From Gonatopus flavifemur (lineage: Eukaryota > Arthropoda > Insecta > Hymenoptera > Dryinidae), in assembly GCA_018340375.1 (NCBI GenBank), contig JAFFJZ010000001.1:41966001-42030000 (forward strand): a stretch of DNA of 64,000 nt, read 5' to 3'. Under the pieces are notes generated by a model, which had not been told where the DNA came from, made no database searches, and saw nothing but the letters and a program-made list of their open reading frames with translations. This document shows, piece after piece, positions 44,990 to 58,200 of the stretch (positions are counted from its first letter, which is position 1; every line of letters starts with the position of its first letter). A program made the translations under genes and the position numbers.

Positions 44990-46403
44990 CGGTGAGATGA
45001 AATTTTTATTATAAATCACATGCGCGAACTTTGGAACGCGTTTTTCTCGAAACACTATTCTTCAAAACGGTGACCACGATATTTCAGAAACTACTGCATC
45101 GATCTTGTTCAAATTTATACAGCATCTTTAATATGTTATAAGCCAGCGATTGGACTAGGATCATCATTATTGCTTCGATACTTTTTTTCTACGAGCGAAA
45201 AACTTGAGAAAAAATAGAATTTAATTTTCAAAAGTGTATAAAAAAATTCATTTTTGTAATTTAGAATTCATTCTAGTTCAATCACTAGTCTTAATATGAA
45301 GATTAAAATGCCGTTTGGTTTTTTCATTTCAGATAAGCAGAACAACCGCAATTTTGGTCACCGTCAAGCACCTCCTCTACTTGATGTCTTCCTGTCGGCC
45401 ACTATAACTTGGACTGTATTATATATTTTGTCTTCAAAAAATTTGTAAAGCTCATTTAAATGTTAACAAAGATTATGTGAAAACAATGAAATTTATTATT
45501 TCGATGGTTTGCTCGTAAAAAAACAGCCGAGAAATTAGAAGACCCCCTTAAATATACCAACCGTGTACTCACAACATAATAATATAAAAAAAAAAAAAAA
45601 ACATTAAAACTAGAGTTTAAATCAAACGGATTTTGAAGAAGGTTTTTGTTTAAAACACTCTGTTTGAAACAGCTTGTTTTAGATGTTCCAACCCTATCAA
45701 GTGGACAATATTTTACGTGATTTCGAGCGGTGAGCGAGTGATTTTTTCCGCCACCTCGATCAATGCCAACAATTTCATGAAATTTACACCTCCGATCGAA
45801 CTATAAAAATATACAATTCTTTTTCTTTTAAAATTTTCTAAAATCAAACAAAAATGTGTTAATCTAATAATTCGTCACTTCATTGAAATATGAATCATAT
45901 AACAGCAAATTTGAGTACAATAATAAACTGTTTGATTCCTAAAGTTACGTTATGAAGCATCAAATTACCAAGTCTTGATAATTTTATTATAAAAAATATG
46001 ATCAACTCAGTAAAACCTTCTTCTTAATTTTATATCGTGGATAATCATATTGTCTTAGATTACGTAATATGCTTACAATTATTTTTACAAAATTTTCCGT
46101 AATTTCAAAACTGTAACAAATATGTACAAACTGAAGGAATATAATTATGTGCAATCAAATTTACATTGGTATTATTCACAGAATTATTTATAAAAATCTT
46201 TTTTCTTTTGTGGTATATTCTTGAATGTATCTTACATTCATTTTCGAATATCAAAGGGATTCGACGTAATAAGATGGAGAAATATCTTATTGTACAGGGA
46301 AATAATCCGTTTATGGATCTGTTAGTTAAAATGTTCACTTACTTTTTTGTGTCGCAGAGTTTCATTCCATTGAGTGATATAAAATAAAGACTTCAACTGA
46401 TGT
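44990..46403. other. transposon 3' flank and WDR45 downstream region
   Basis: To about 45500 the sequence belongs with the transposase relic; 45026-45150 resembles 10380-10500 reversed. The rest is AT-rich and includes the WDR45 3' UTR. No other gene seen. Confidence 0.45.
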
Positions 46404-49400
46404 TTAAAACTCATCATCGTCACAAACGTCCGTAAAAACATCGAATGCCTCTCTATTGCAATTCCCGTCCGCCGTGAAAACGTATTTGTGGAATGTTCCA
46501 TCCATGCAAACCGCTAAGAGAATTAAGAGAAACGTGTCTTGTTAATCCTTTGAATGGCAGCACTTTTCAATGTTGAATTTGATAATAATAATCTTAAAAA
46601 TTATACATTTTTGAAAATAATTCTTTGCAGTTACAAAAAAACTGTTTAAATAATGATTTACAAATCTCAAAAGTTTGTATATAATAATTTTGTTTTTTAA
46701 CATCATATTCCAAACAGAGTGTGGAAGCCTTGATTACTTCTTGTACTTTAAGTATTTTTTTTATTCACATAAAATAGAGAGAAGCTGGAAATCAAATTTG
46801 AGATTATTTGACAAGAGAAATTACCTTAAGTATGAAAAATAATTGAGGCTGCTGATTTCCGATTTCAAATTTATATTCATTACCTATTTGTAAAAGAAAG
46901 TTATCATAAAACTTCACACACTCTTTTCAATCTTTTTTTCAATCAATTTTTTAGTCAATAAAACAAAATGTTTTCTAATTTTTCAATTGGATGAAAATCA
47001 GATTCTGATCTCAATCTAAAACACTTCAGAAACAAAACAACACTACAATTGCGACACAGGATGTAAGTCATTGAAGATCAAAATAATACGCTAAAAATAT
47101 ACTATTGATTATATTAAATTAAAATTACCTATAACTGAATTTTTTGTACCGAAAGCACAAACACAAGCGCATTCGGGAGGTACCGTGAACGTAGTCAAAG
47201 CCCACTGACTTTCGACGTAAGTACCGAAAATTGGGATGATTCCAATTTGATGTAATCTACAAAGAAATCATCATATCAAAACATGTTTTCAAATATTGTA
47301 TTTTTATATAATAAACATTGAATTTATGAACGTACGAATGTCTCCTATTCCGATGAGTATCTTTCAATGCAAATATATGAACTGTTCCTTTATCACTTGA
47401 AACACACAGGAACTCCGAATCTCTGCTGAATGTTATGCTGTAAAGAATCAGATTTCAATTAATGTTTGTGTACAAAATTCACTATTCAAAATATTTAGAA
47501 AATTAATGAAGGCTGGAACTATGGATTTGAATAAATAGTTCATCGTTTTCACGTAGAATCACTTGTTTTTTTGAATTTATAGAACTTTCAAGAACAATTC
47601 TTCAAGCACATTTTGGAAATATACTTAATGTTTAACATATTTTACCATACAAAAATGAATTCATTCAAATATACCAATAAAGTGTGGCAGGATCTGCTCC
47701 TCTTCTCAATTCTATCAATAGTTTTTTCTGCAATGGATCCCAAACGCGCACCAACGTTCCTTGAGCAGATGCGGTAGCCACCATGGTGCCACTTCCATTG
47801 ATCGCTAAACAAGCCAATGCACCCTTTTGTGCATTGTTAATTGTGAAATTTCAATTAAGATAATTTATATAACCGTTTTACATCAAATCTCAAAAAAACA
47901 AATTTAAAAAATCAATTAAGAATCATCTGTTTCAATTGAGCTGTGTCGAATTTTATTTCCTTTCTTAAAAAATCCAATGTTTCGACTGACTAGTTTCTTG
48001 TAGGTTTTACGATTCATTGTAATCCTTGATAATGATTAGAAACTATCAATTCTTTGGTTGAACGATTTTAAAGGTTTTATTAATCATTATTCATGATTTG
48101 TTCAATATTTCTTGGAAGGAATCTCGCATTCCATTTGAAAAAGTAATTATGTCATTTTAATCAACTCTTAGTTCCTCGAAGGGGATCAAAAAGAAATAAG
48201 AAGCTTGTGAAACCTATTGAAGATATGGGATTTAAAACAAGAATAGGAATTAATTTCAAGAACTTCACCAGGTGGACACATTTCATTGAATTTTATTTGC
48301 TTTTCAAACACTTGTTTGACAGTGAAACTCAGCAAAGTTCAACGGAATTCAACAAAATACAATAAAATTCAATCAAACTCTACAAAATCAATAAATTTTC
48401 TTGAAGTTTGTTGATTTTCTTAAATTTTACTGAAACATCGATGTTCGAGGAGTAAAAAAAATTCAATAAAATTTGTCTACCCTTTGAGCTCCCTTGTTAG
48501 AATGTTCAATTTTGAGAGTTTTTTTTACAGATTTTAAGGATTCATAAAATTTTTTAATTTTCCGCAGGATATTTACGATCAACGAAAAGCATCGGTTAGT
48601 TCACCACACCGCAGAACAAAATAAATACGAAAATCTGTCGAAATACGTGAAGTAACCGAGCGTGTATATAACAAAAAATGTTATTTTCAAAACTGGTGAA
48701 AAAATTACCTGATGAGCAGAGAAAGTTACAGGAGCACTGGAACTGCCAGCTTCCGTGGCAGCTAAGTCGACTACTTGTACGCTGCCAAGTTTGTGTCCAG
48801 GAAATACGAGTAATTGTTTTTGTGCAGTTGCGAGTGTTGCCACTTCTACCAGACCTTTGGGATTATCTCTAGTTTCCAAAGTCAATAATCTTCGTGTCGG
48901 CGTTGGAAATGAGAAAACATGGATCTCTCTTTGGAGAGCCACTATCATCCTAATAGAATTTTTATTCAGATCATAACAACAATATCTATGAAGCTTCATC
49001 ATACTTAAATGAAAATAAACATTTCATATTAGATTCTAATGCAACAATATTTAAAATATAAAGTATAAAAGTATAAAAGTTAATCTTCATGAGGAATGAT
49101 CTATATCGTTCATTCTCACATTAAGGTATTCAAATTGTATAATAAAAAAGTAGAGAAAATATCCTTAACTTACTTGTCACGTCGTAGTCTGACGGCTTTG
49201 ATTGGACTAGTGAATGTGATTTCCATAACAAATTTCTTTGATAAATCATCATAAATCAGAACAGTATTTTCAGCAAATTTCGGACGCGTTCCACCACCAA
49301 CGATTGCTATGATATTTGTTCTCCATAACATTTCTCCTATGGAAATACTACCCATCAGCTCGCTTTCGAAGTGAGCTTTCTCGACTAATGGTTCTACATT

Positions 49401-51463
49401 GTATATTCGAAATCCTGATTCCATACAACACGTGAAACATCCTGTACATGAAAATGAATATAACAATTAGGTTTGTTTATGAAACATCAATTCTTTATCT
49501 TTTTTTATTTTGTCATTCCCTTTTCATTTCTGAAGAGATAGGAATGAAATTTCAGAAAAAGCATTTGAAGAAAGAATTCAGACAATCATGGATTTGATAA
49601 AATATTTTGATCCTAACAAGTAAATTCTAAGAAATTTTTCATAAAAAGCTGTAGTTTACTATAGAAAAAAATTATGATTTATTATAAAACTCAAAATTCT
49701 ACCATGATCGGCATTAGACTTCTGCTTGTTTCATCCAAGGTAAGGAACTTTTATTACTTATATCGATTGTAGAATTTCTAAGCTAGACATAAGACTTATG
49801 CAATTTATATATCATTTCACACATTAATATACAGTTTTATATAAAAACAACAGAGGATCTGTAATAATGATTCGAGTTTGTAAATTGATTTTTCATTTTT
49901 CATGGTGCAGTTTTGAATTTGTAAATCGAGTATCGACTCTGTAGTTTTCATTGATTTCTATGACACAGAATAAAAAAATATGATTTTTTACTAGCAATGT
50001 CTCTCACATATTTTCAATAATATGGTTTATTTTCAACAGTTTTCTACAGTAATTTTTTTCACACCATCATTATAATAATTCCCTTCGCATTTGACACTAC
50101 ACTGTAAAAAAAATCTCTTGTATTTTTACCAAGCTCAGCGTAGGTAATAAAATTACCTACACTGTAAAAAATAATTATTGTAAATTACTCACCCCAAATG
50201 GGGAAAATAACAGTCTTTTGTGAAAATACTGTGCTCAGCGTAAAGAAAATACTTGTTCTATTGTAAAAAGTCTACGCTCGGCGTTATAATATCACAGAAT
50301 CTTGTAAATTGTTCATGCTCAGCGTGGGTAATAAAGTTACCTACTCTAAGTATGAAGATATTACAAAAATTTGTGAAATCACAAATAAAGGTTTGTTGTA
50401 AAAGTCCTACATTCAGCATAGGGAATTCACAATTTTTCCAGTGAATGTCCTGTGCTGAACGTAGGTAATTTTATTACCTACGCTGAGCTTGGTAAAAATA
50501 CAAGAGATTTTTTTTACAGTGTACGTTCAGCACAGGACATTCACTGGAAAAATTGTGAATTCCCTATGCTGAATGTAGGACTTTTACAACAAACCTTTGT
50601 GATTTCACAAATTTTTGTAATATCTTCATACTTAGAGTACGTAACTTTATCACCCACGCTGAGCATGAACAATTTACAAGATTCTGTGATATTATAACGC
50701 CGAGCGTAGGCTTTTTACAATAGAACAAGTATTTTCTTTACGCTGAGCACAGTATTTTCACGAAAGACTGTTATCTTCCCCATTTGGGGTGAGTAATTTA
50801 CAATAGTTATTTTTTACAGTGTACAGATCGATAGTGTGTTATCGTTTTAAAACACTCTTTTCTCAAATAGGTGTCCTATGAAAAATTCTAATCAGGATCT
50901 TTACTAAAGGTAGTACGATCTATAATTGCAAGTCATAACTCTATGTATACACAAATTTGTCTAAAGTGATCCACTTGAGACAGACTAAACAAAATAACAT
51001 AGAACAGCATATTCGTGTATTGTTTTTTTTTCTTCCATTTCAAGTACAGTGAATCTAATAATGAAAATAAATATTCCTTATCTATCAATCAGAAATGCTA
51101 TTTTGCAATTTTCGAGGATATAATGATTACAAAACATGGCAAGTTATATATTACATAAAAAGAAAATTCTGTTAATTTCTCGTTAGTTTTGCTTTTTGTA
51201 TAATATTATTACTGGATTTTTCTATCAAACTTTTCATTTCGTTTTAAAAATAATTCAAGTTTTTACAGTCTTTAAAAGTCATCCATGATAGTGAAATGAC
51301 TTTTCTGTAAATACGCAATACATGAAACAAAGCAGTTGTGATATTTTTAGGTTAGCATGACAAACTGTGTGAGAATTTTTACGAAAAAAGAAAATGATTA
51401 AAAATAACATATACCTTGATCTTGGTTGAATCGTAAACTTAAAATACCCCTGTCTTCGGCCAT
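46404..51463 (-). CDS. WDR45: WD-repeat PI3P effector WIPI4 (WDR45), autophagy
   Basis: WIPI4 is a beta-propeller that binds PI3P and ATG2 and supplies lipid to growing autophagosomes. Seven minus-strand exons join in phase: 51463-51415, 49441-49174, 48949-48709, 47823-47675, 47437-47336, 47256-47129 and 46513-46404, giving 348 residues. Family markers run in order: [71 protein letters not shown], the phosphoinositide-binding LRRG motif at about residues 225-228, [19 protein letters not shown], and a C-terminus [18 protein letters not shown] that is WIPI4-like rather than WIPI3-like. The first intron (about 2 kb) contains the self-inserted MITE at 50100-50821. Head to head with ANAPC2. Confidence 0.96.
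47839..48690. other. WDR45 intron 3, nothing recognised
   Basis: AT-rich. A run of CAACAAAATTCAATAAAATTC-type units lies at about 48330-48400, and a related run at 56440-56510. Otherwise unremarkable. Confidence 0.4.
50100..50821. mobile_element. Tc1/mariner-like MITE, host copy split by its own family
   Basis: The ends CACTGTAAAAA / TTTTTTACAGTG are flanked by TA (50098-50099, 50822-50823). Removing 50160-50523 restores a ~358-bp element that is the reverse complement of the inserted one. Interior motifs include CTCAGCGTAGGTAATAAAAT and CCCCAAATGGGG. Confidence 0.92.
50160..50521. mobile_element. Tc1/mariner-like MITE inserted in opposite orientation
   Basis: A 362-bp element with CACTGTAAAAAATAATTATT at the left and AAGAGATTTTTTTTACAGTG at the right, flanked by TA (50158-50159, 50522-50523). 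It lies inside the same family's reverse copy. Confidence 0.92.
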
Positions 51464-52044
51464 GGCCTTTTTAATTTCTTACACTTAGGAGCATTCAATC
51501 TTTTTCTTGTCGTACATGAACGTACTTGTTTACACTCAAATCCATTTTTGTTTTCTTGTAATGGTTTGTTTACATAACTTCGTGAACACGCAATCCACGC
51601 GATCGCAAAGAACATTAAGGTGGTCCACTCATGGACTATTTCGAACATCGAGCGTTCAGAGCAGAGTGACCAACTATGCATAATTTATGCACTTTTTCCG
51701 TTAGATCAACCGATCACAGTGTTTTATTAAAAAGAATAACCAATGAGAAAAGTTGAGAAATTTGAGAATTGGTCACCGTGGTTCAGAGTCTAGCGTCATG
51801 AAGAAAAAAGAGAGAGGGATTGTGTGATTTCTCTTTTTTTCAAATATGAAAAGGGACTTAATTAAAATACCATCGAATGTCGTCTTAATGTTGTCATTTG
51901 ATTCTCCGGTGTAAACCTAGCCATTGAAATTTATGTTTACATCTTGAGATATCTATGCATATCTATGATAGCTACTTCACGCCACTTCATGTATTTCTTT
52001 CAAAAATGGAATGAATTCAAACATAACGAATGACATTTCATACA
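51464..52044. promoter_or_regulatory. shared upstream region of WDR45 and ANAPC2
   Basis: 581 bp between two divergent start codons. It must hold both 5' UTRs and is a candidate bidirectional promoter. A small AAAAAAGAGAGAGGG / CTCTTTTTT inverted pair sits at 51804-51842. No TATA box could be assigned. Confidence 0.4.
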
Positions 52045-55000
52045 ATGGAAGATATAATGTGTAATCAAAAAGATATTTTCTCACAAATTCAGCATGCATT
52101 TCCAATTCTCAATGAAAAGGTTAGTTAGATGTTAAGAACAATAATTTTTTTTATTTCATCTTCATTTTTACCATTAATATTAATAACTTCTTTTTAATGC
52201 TATATGATTCTCATGCCTGCAGATTCAAACTGATTGTACGGATGAACAATTCAATACTATATTGAACGATATAAACGTCAACAAACTACAATCTCTTGTC
52301 GAGGACCTAGTTATTCATCATATAGAACAGTACATCCGTCAGTACGTAGCTCCATCATTTTGGAAAAGTTTTATAACCACTGCGAGCGAACAGCAAGGCT
52401 TTGATCTATTCAAAATAGCTGTAGATGGCTTATACGCTAGTTTAACGGAGTTCTTACCTCTTTTGAAGAGACTTCAACAATTGAAGAGTCACGACAAATC
52501 AAGAAATCCAGTATCCAACGAAGATGAAATATTGGCTAGATTCAAGCTCATCGTGAGGGCAACCTTACTCGCTCAATTACCATTACACCATGAATTTATC
52601 ATAGAACAATTTTATAAAATTGCATTCAATGTGTTCTGTAATGCAGACAACACATCGTCGGGTAAGTGATTTATCGTTCCATTAAATCGCTATGGGATTC
52701 GTTTATAACTTCGATATTTCATTTATGATACTTCAATGATTAATAAATACGATTTATCGATTTGCATTCTAGATACGTCCGATAGCGACGTCACGCAATG
52801 CGCTGGTTGTAATCAAGAGATTGACAGATGTCAATGCCAAATGATAGTATACATGTTCCATGAAACTAACAGAAAATTAATAGAGTTAGAGTTATTAGAA
52901 AGATTAGTAGGTAATGTACTTACTTCTTTGATACACGTTCGAATCAAAAGTCATGTAAATCGATCGTGTGATCGAGTATTCGACGTTTCCCAATTAAACC
53001 GATTAGAAACTGTGAGTTTAATTTCATATTCTAAAAAATTGATTATAAAAAATTATTTTTTAATGCTGATTATATCGTTTGCAGTGGCTTGAAACAGTGG
53101 TTATGAGTTGGTTAATTAGAATATATTCTGGAGGATCTTCAAAAACAATAGCCCTGAGTGATAAAATTCACAATGCTATTAATAAATTCAAGCAAAAATT
53201 ATCACACTTTTTGTATGAAACATACACAAAAATTAGAATTGATCAACTGTTTAATATAATTATTGGTACGTATAGATATATTGGAATAATATATTATTTA
53301 TTTCTTCAATTTATGGTAATAATTTTATTACAGAATATCCGGAATCTCAACCCGCCATAGATGATCTTAGGATTTGTTTAAATAGAACAGATTTAAAGAA
53401 AGTTCTAGTACAAACCTTACAGGAAGCGCTCAAAACGAGACTTTTACATCCCGGAGTGAATACTCCAGACATATTAAGCGCGTATATTGCAGCTATCAAA
53501 GCATTAAGACAATTAGATCCAACTGGAGTTCTCCTTGAAACAGTCACTGAACCTATCAAGTATGAATTTTACGTTATATCATTATGTACATTCAATAAAG
53601 ATTGTTTCACCTTCGCTAAATTTCACATGTACTTTTAGATTATACTTGAGAAGCAGGGAGGACACTGTACGTTGCGTCGTTAGTGGATTACTCGATGATT
53701 CTCCGAGTGATTTAGCCGATGAATTAGTTAAAGGTGAATTTTTGCAATTGGACGATGGATCGGCTGACGAAGAAAACGAAGATTGGGAAAAATGGATGCC
53801 AGATCCTGTGGATGCTGATCCGGGTACGTTCCATTTGAATATCAAATTTGAATTTGTTATTAAATGAGATAATTTAATTTTCAAAATATATTTTTCAGCT
53901 AAATCGACGCAACGCAGAATGTCAGATATCATATCGATGTTGGTTAATATTTACGGGAGTCAAGACTTATTTGTTAATGAATATCGTACCTTGTTGGCAG
54001 ACAGATTGTTATCTCAATTGAATTACCATACCGAACGAGAAATACGTCATCTAGAATTGTTGAAAAGACGTTTTGGAGAGAGCCAACTTCATTATTGCGA
54101 AGTCATGTTGAAAGATGTTTACGATTCCAGAAGAATAGATGGTTACATACAATCTGATGCAAATTATACGAAAGAAAAAGAAAATTTTTTGACTTCCGCT
54201 CTCATTTTATCTGCTCAATTCTGGCCACCTTTCAAAGAAGAATGGAAATTAGAACTGCCAAAAATTGTGCAAGATCAATTGGGGAAATATGTGAAAGCTT
54301 TCGAAGCTCTCAAAGGAAATCGTACGTTGTGTTGGAAACCTCATCTTGGGAATGTCAATTTAGAAATTGAATTAAAGGACAGAAAATTGGACATAAGCGT
54401 CACGCCAATCCATGCCACTATAATTCTACATTTTCAAGATAAAAGTATGATATATTATATTATAAAAATATGAAGACTCACATTGAAGTTCATTCAGCCG
54501 TCAACAACAGACACGAGTTTCTTAAATCCATGTAGAATTTAAGAGTTACACTATTTCGTTTTGCACTATCATTTAATTTGCAATTTATGAGAAGATATTG
54601 GAATTTAGGAACAATACACTTCAAATCCAAATTTTGTAACACATCTTATCCGAATGGAATATAATTTCAAGTTACTTTTTATCAATTCTTCGTATAATCT
54701 GAATTTATTTTAGAAATAAAAAACAAATATCAATTTTCAATCTTGATACTTTTTAATTGCAGAAGAATGGAGTTTGGAAGATCTTGCAGAAGTCATGCAT
54801 GCTCCAGCAACAGTAATTCGTCGTAAAATTACTTTTTGGGTTTCTCAAGGTTTGTTGAAGGAAGTTTCCAATGACGTATTTGTCCTCCAAGAAGAAAGTT
54901 CATCGAAAAATCGATCCTTGACTGAAATAATTGAAGAAGAAGAGGTTGAAAGTGCTATGGCATCAGCCAGCGATCAGAGAGAAGAAGAATTACAAGTTTT

Positions 55001-55202
55001 CTGGTCCTATATCGTTGGAATGTTGACTAATTTGGATTCAATGCCTCTGGAAAGGATTCATCAAATGTTGAAAATGTTCGCGTCGCAAGGTCCAAGAGCG
55101 GTAGAATGTGGTTTATCTGAATTAAGACAATTTCTCGATAGAAAAGTCAGAGAACATCAGTTGTTATTTTCCGGAGGTCTCTATAGATTACCAAAAACGT
55201 GA
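52045..55202 (+). CDS. ANAPC2: anaphase-promoting complex subunit 2 (cullin-like)
   Basis: APC2 is the cullin scaffold of the APC/C ubiquitin ligase that drives mitotic exit; it holds the RING subunit APC11. Eight exons join in phase: 52045-52119, 52223-52661, 52773-53011, 53085-53265, 53334-53559, 53639-53823, 53899-54444 and 54763-55202, giving 776 residues, near the family length. Markers are the CAGCNQEIDRCQCQ cysteine motif in exon 3, HPGVNTPDILSAYIAAIKAL, SREDTVRCVVSGLLDD, an acidic linker (DDGSADEENEDWEKWMPDP), and the cullin-homology region from about residue 449 (LVNIYGSQDLFVNEYRTLLA; YDSRRIDGYIQSD). A winged-helix domain ends the protein (SGGLYRLPKT). The first ATG at 52045 is used; a second at 52057 is possible. 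Confidence 0.96.
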
Positions 55203-58200
55203 AAATTATTATTTCATGAAATTTTGTATTCTTCTCGTGTACCTTATAGAAATATACATTGCAAACTTTCCTCTACGTCATATGAACTTTTCATTTTAAT
55301 TATCACCTTATCGATTAGATTGGAATTATAGTAACGAGGTTTTGAAGACAAATGCCAAATGTGGACATTATGAACTCTTCAATTGAGAATGTTCTGAAAG
55401 TCTTATAAAACATATGGTATTGTAAGAAAATATACTCACTCATCATCGCGAATAATGAGGCCATTTTAAAATAGTTTTTTTCGTACCTGAAAATAAAGTA
55501 AAACGACAAAGTAATCGTCCAGGAAATGTGTTATGGCATTGTTAGAGAATCTTTTCAAATCGGGAACGGAAAAATTCTACAGAATGTTATTCCACAGGTG
55601 TGTTATTTTACACGTGCACGATACATGAAACAGATTTTGATTGAACATAAAATGTTATCATTTATATACAATTATTATCCCGTATAAATAAGATTGGAAT
55701 AAAGTCGAGGCTACTTCATTATGTCATATCTACATTCTCATCACTGCATAAATGTGAGACAGTCTGTGTAATGATTTTTGTATATATACATTGTGAATTT
55801 AGAGCTAATGAGGAACTAATTGGGTGTTTTATTGAAAAAAAAAACAGCTCCAACGGAATTCATGGAATTGGAAGCGACTTCAAGTTTCAAGGAAGATGGA
55901 ATCGCCACAATTGGGAATAGCATTTCACCTTTAAGACCGTGAATACGTAGGAATTGAAAGCTATTTAAGAGTTCCTGGGAACTGAAGAAATACTTGCGAA
56001 AATTCACCCCTTGAGAGCAGCGGTGGGAAAAAACTCGAAATTATAATGAGAACAATTATCCGAGCATACTAGAAATGGAATGAAATTCAACTAGAACCGC
56101 ACAACTAAGAATCAAATACCTATTTTATGACAATTCATCAGTTTTTGTAGCGGCATTGTTGGACACTCATTTATTTCCTGGTGATAATCGAAATTCAAGG
56201 AAGCGGGAATAAGAACGAATAAAACATGAAAAATGTTTCAATTCCCTCCCAAATCTCTCTATGCGTTCTATTTTCCCCAGAGGATGGTCTCCCTTTTGGA
56301 TCTTGAAATAACATTCAATCCCGTGTTCAAGGCTACCAAACTATTTGGACGTTTTTGAATGTCTCATTTCTTTATTGTTGATTTCTCAAACTCGTTACAA
56401 CATTCAACGAAAAATTCCTGGTGAAAATATTTTATTGAATTTTCATCATTTTGTTTTAGCAAAAAACAAATTTGACAAAATTCAATAAAATTTATTGAAC
56501 TTCGCTGAATGAATAGATGGAAAGAATGAGGAATAAAATTTCACCTATTGTTTATTACAATGTTTATTTGTTTTCACGCTAGGTATTAACAAAGATCGAA
56601 CGTAGAAATTGAATCGAATTGTGTAAAAACAAGAATTTTATTTCATATATAGAACAGCCATTATTTCATATAGAGAAATCATTTTTACACTTAGGAAAAT
56701 TTGGAAATAATATTATTTTATTTTATTTTATTTTTTTCGTTGTTTTTTGTCCGACTTTCGTCAACGAGTAAAGTTTCAAAAACCGCCTTATTGCTGTTCA
56801 TTATTAATTGCTAAATACGTATATAATATGTTTGATATATATATATATAATATACATATATATTTGTTTCTTTTCTTGTATATTGCAAATTTCCATAAGT
56901 ATAATGTAATAAAGTACTATGCTTTGTAATCAGATCTTTTAGAGATTTTAGGAATCATAAAAAATTACTTTGCTTTGCTCCTTATAGATTAATATTGCCA
57001 CAATATCCTGCACAGAGATGATGATATATACGCCAACATTTAAAATAAAATATGAAACTAAAAATGTTTTATATAATAAATTTTGTCAGAAAACTATATG
57101 CAACTATTACAATAATAGTAAACTCAAGTAATACAACTTCTAAGAAAATCTTTTTACTCGTACATAATCATTTACGTAATTTATATATATGTATATAGCG
57201 ATTTTCAAATAAATTATGTCCAGGTTTAACTTTGTTTTATATAAATAATCCAATAATTGTAACGTGTGTGTATATTATAATACACTATGATTATATATTT
57301 ATATGAAGTGAATATTTGCAGAATGAGAAACTGTTGTTGAATTTTTGATTCTTACATCCTATGCAAGTTCACAGAAATTTGATACTGTGAAAAGAGAAGT
57401 TAATGGAATTTGAAATGGATTCATCAAAGTAAACCTGCGCATCATTCATTCGTCCATCTATAGAATTTAGATCTGTACCATCATATTGGCGCGAATATTT
57501 ATATGAAAATTTTTATAACAAACATGCGTGTTTTTACGTTAGCGCATGAGCTAAGATTTTATATATAATGAGATATTCATCGTGGAAGGCGCAGAGTGAA
57601 TTATTTTCCCTTACGAGAAATACAAACACGCCATAATCGACTATCAAGAAACATATCTGCATTTGAATTTATATTCGTTACAAGATGTTGTAACTATAAA
57701 GATATACATTCTTGTATAAATCTTTATGAATCATAAGGGTAATAATAAAACATGTCAAATATTAATTCACTCTGTTAACTTAAGTAGATTTCAGATCACT
57801 CTTATTGTAGCTATGCTTTTATCATCTATATACAAAACAAAGCTACAAGCTTATATATATATATATTTATATATATTCGAGGAGTTCGTCCTCATCAATT
57901 ATAAGAAAATCCAATAGAAGATACAACATTTTGAAAACAAATGTTCGCTATACAGAAATTGAGATTAAAATTATCTGAATCTTACGATTATGTATTTGTG
58001 CGTGCATAAAGGTTCTCGTTAATTTTTCTTTTAAATAATATTTATGGCAGACCTAATGTCAACAAAGTGCAACTTCCTATACTTTATTCAAAATTAAGTA
58101 AACTATTAATAATCTCTCACGTAAATTGCTTCTTTTTGCACATATGAACAAAATTATTATTATTACATATAATTATTCTAGGGTAAGATATATATTTATA

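Noticed and set aside
48675..48976. Plus-strand open frames opposite a WDR45 exon
   Set aside because: They are the antisense of a strongly conserved WD-repeat exon and have no family resemblance.
53582..53932. Minus-strand 116-residue open frame
   Set aside because: Antisense of ANAPC2 exon 6; the plus strand carries the conserved protein.
55533..55620. ATG with a plausible short peptide (MALLENLFKSGTEKFYRML)
   Set aside because: No matching downstream exon in phase, no recognisable family, and it lies in AT-rich sequence beyond the ANAPC2 polyadenylation signal.
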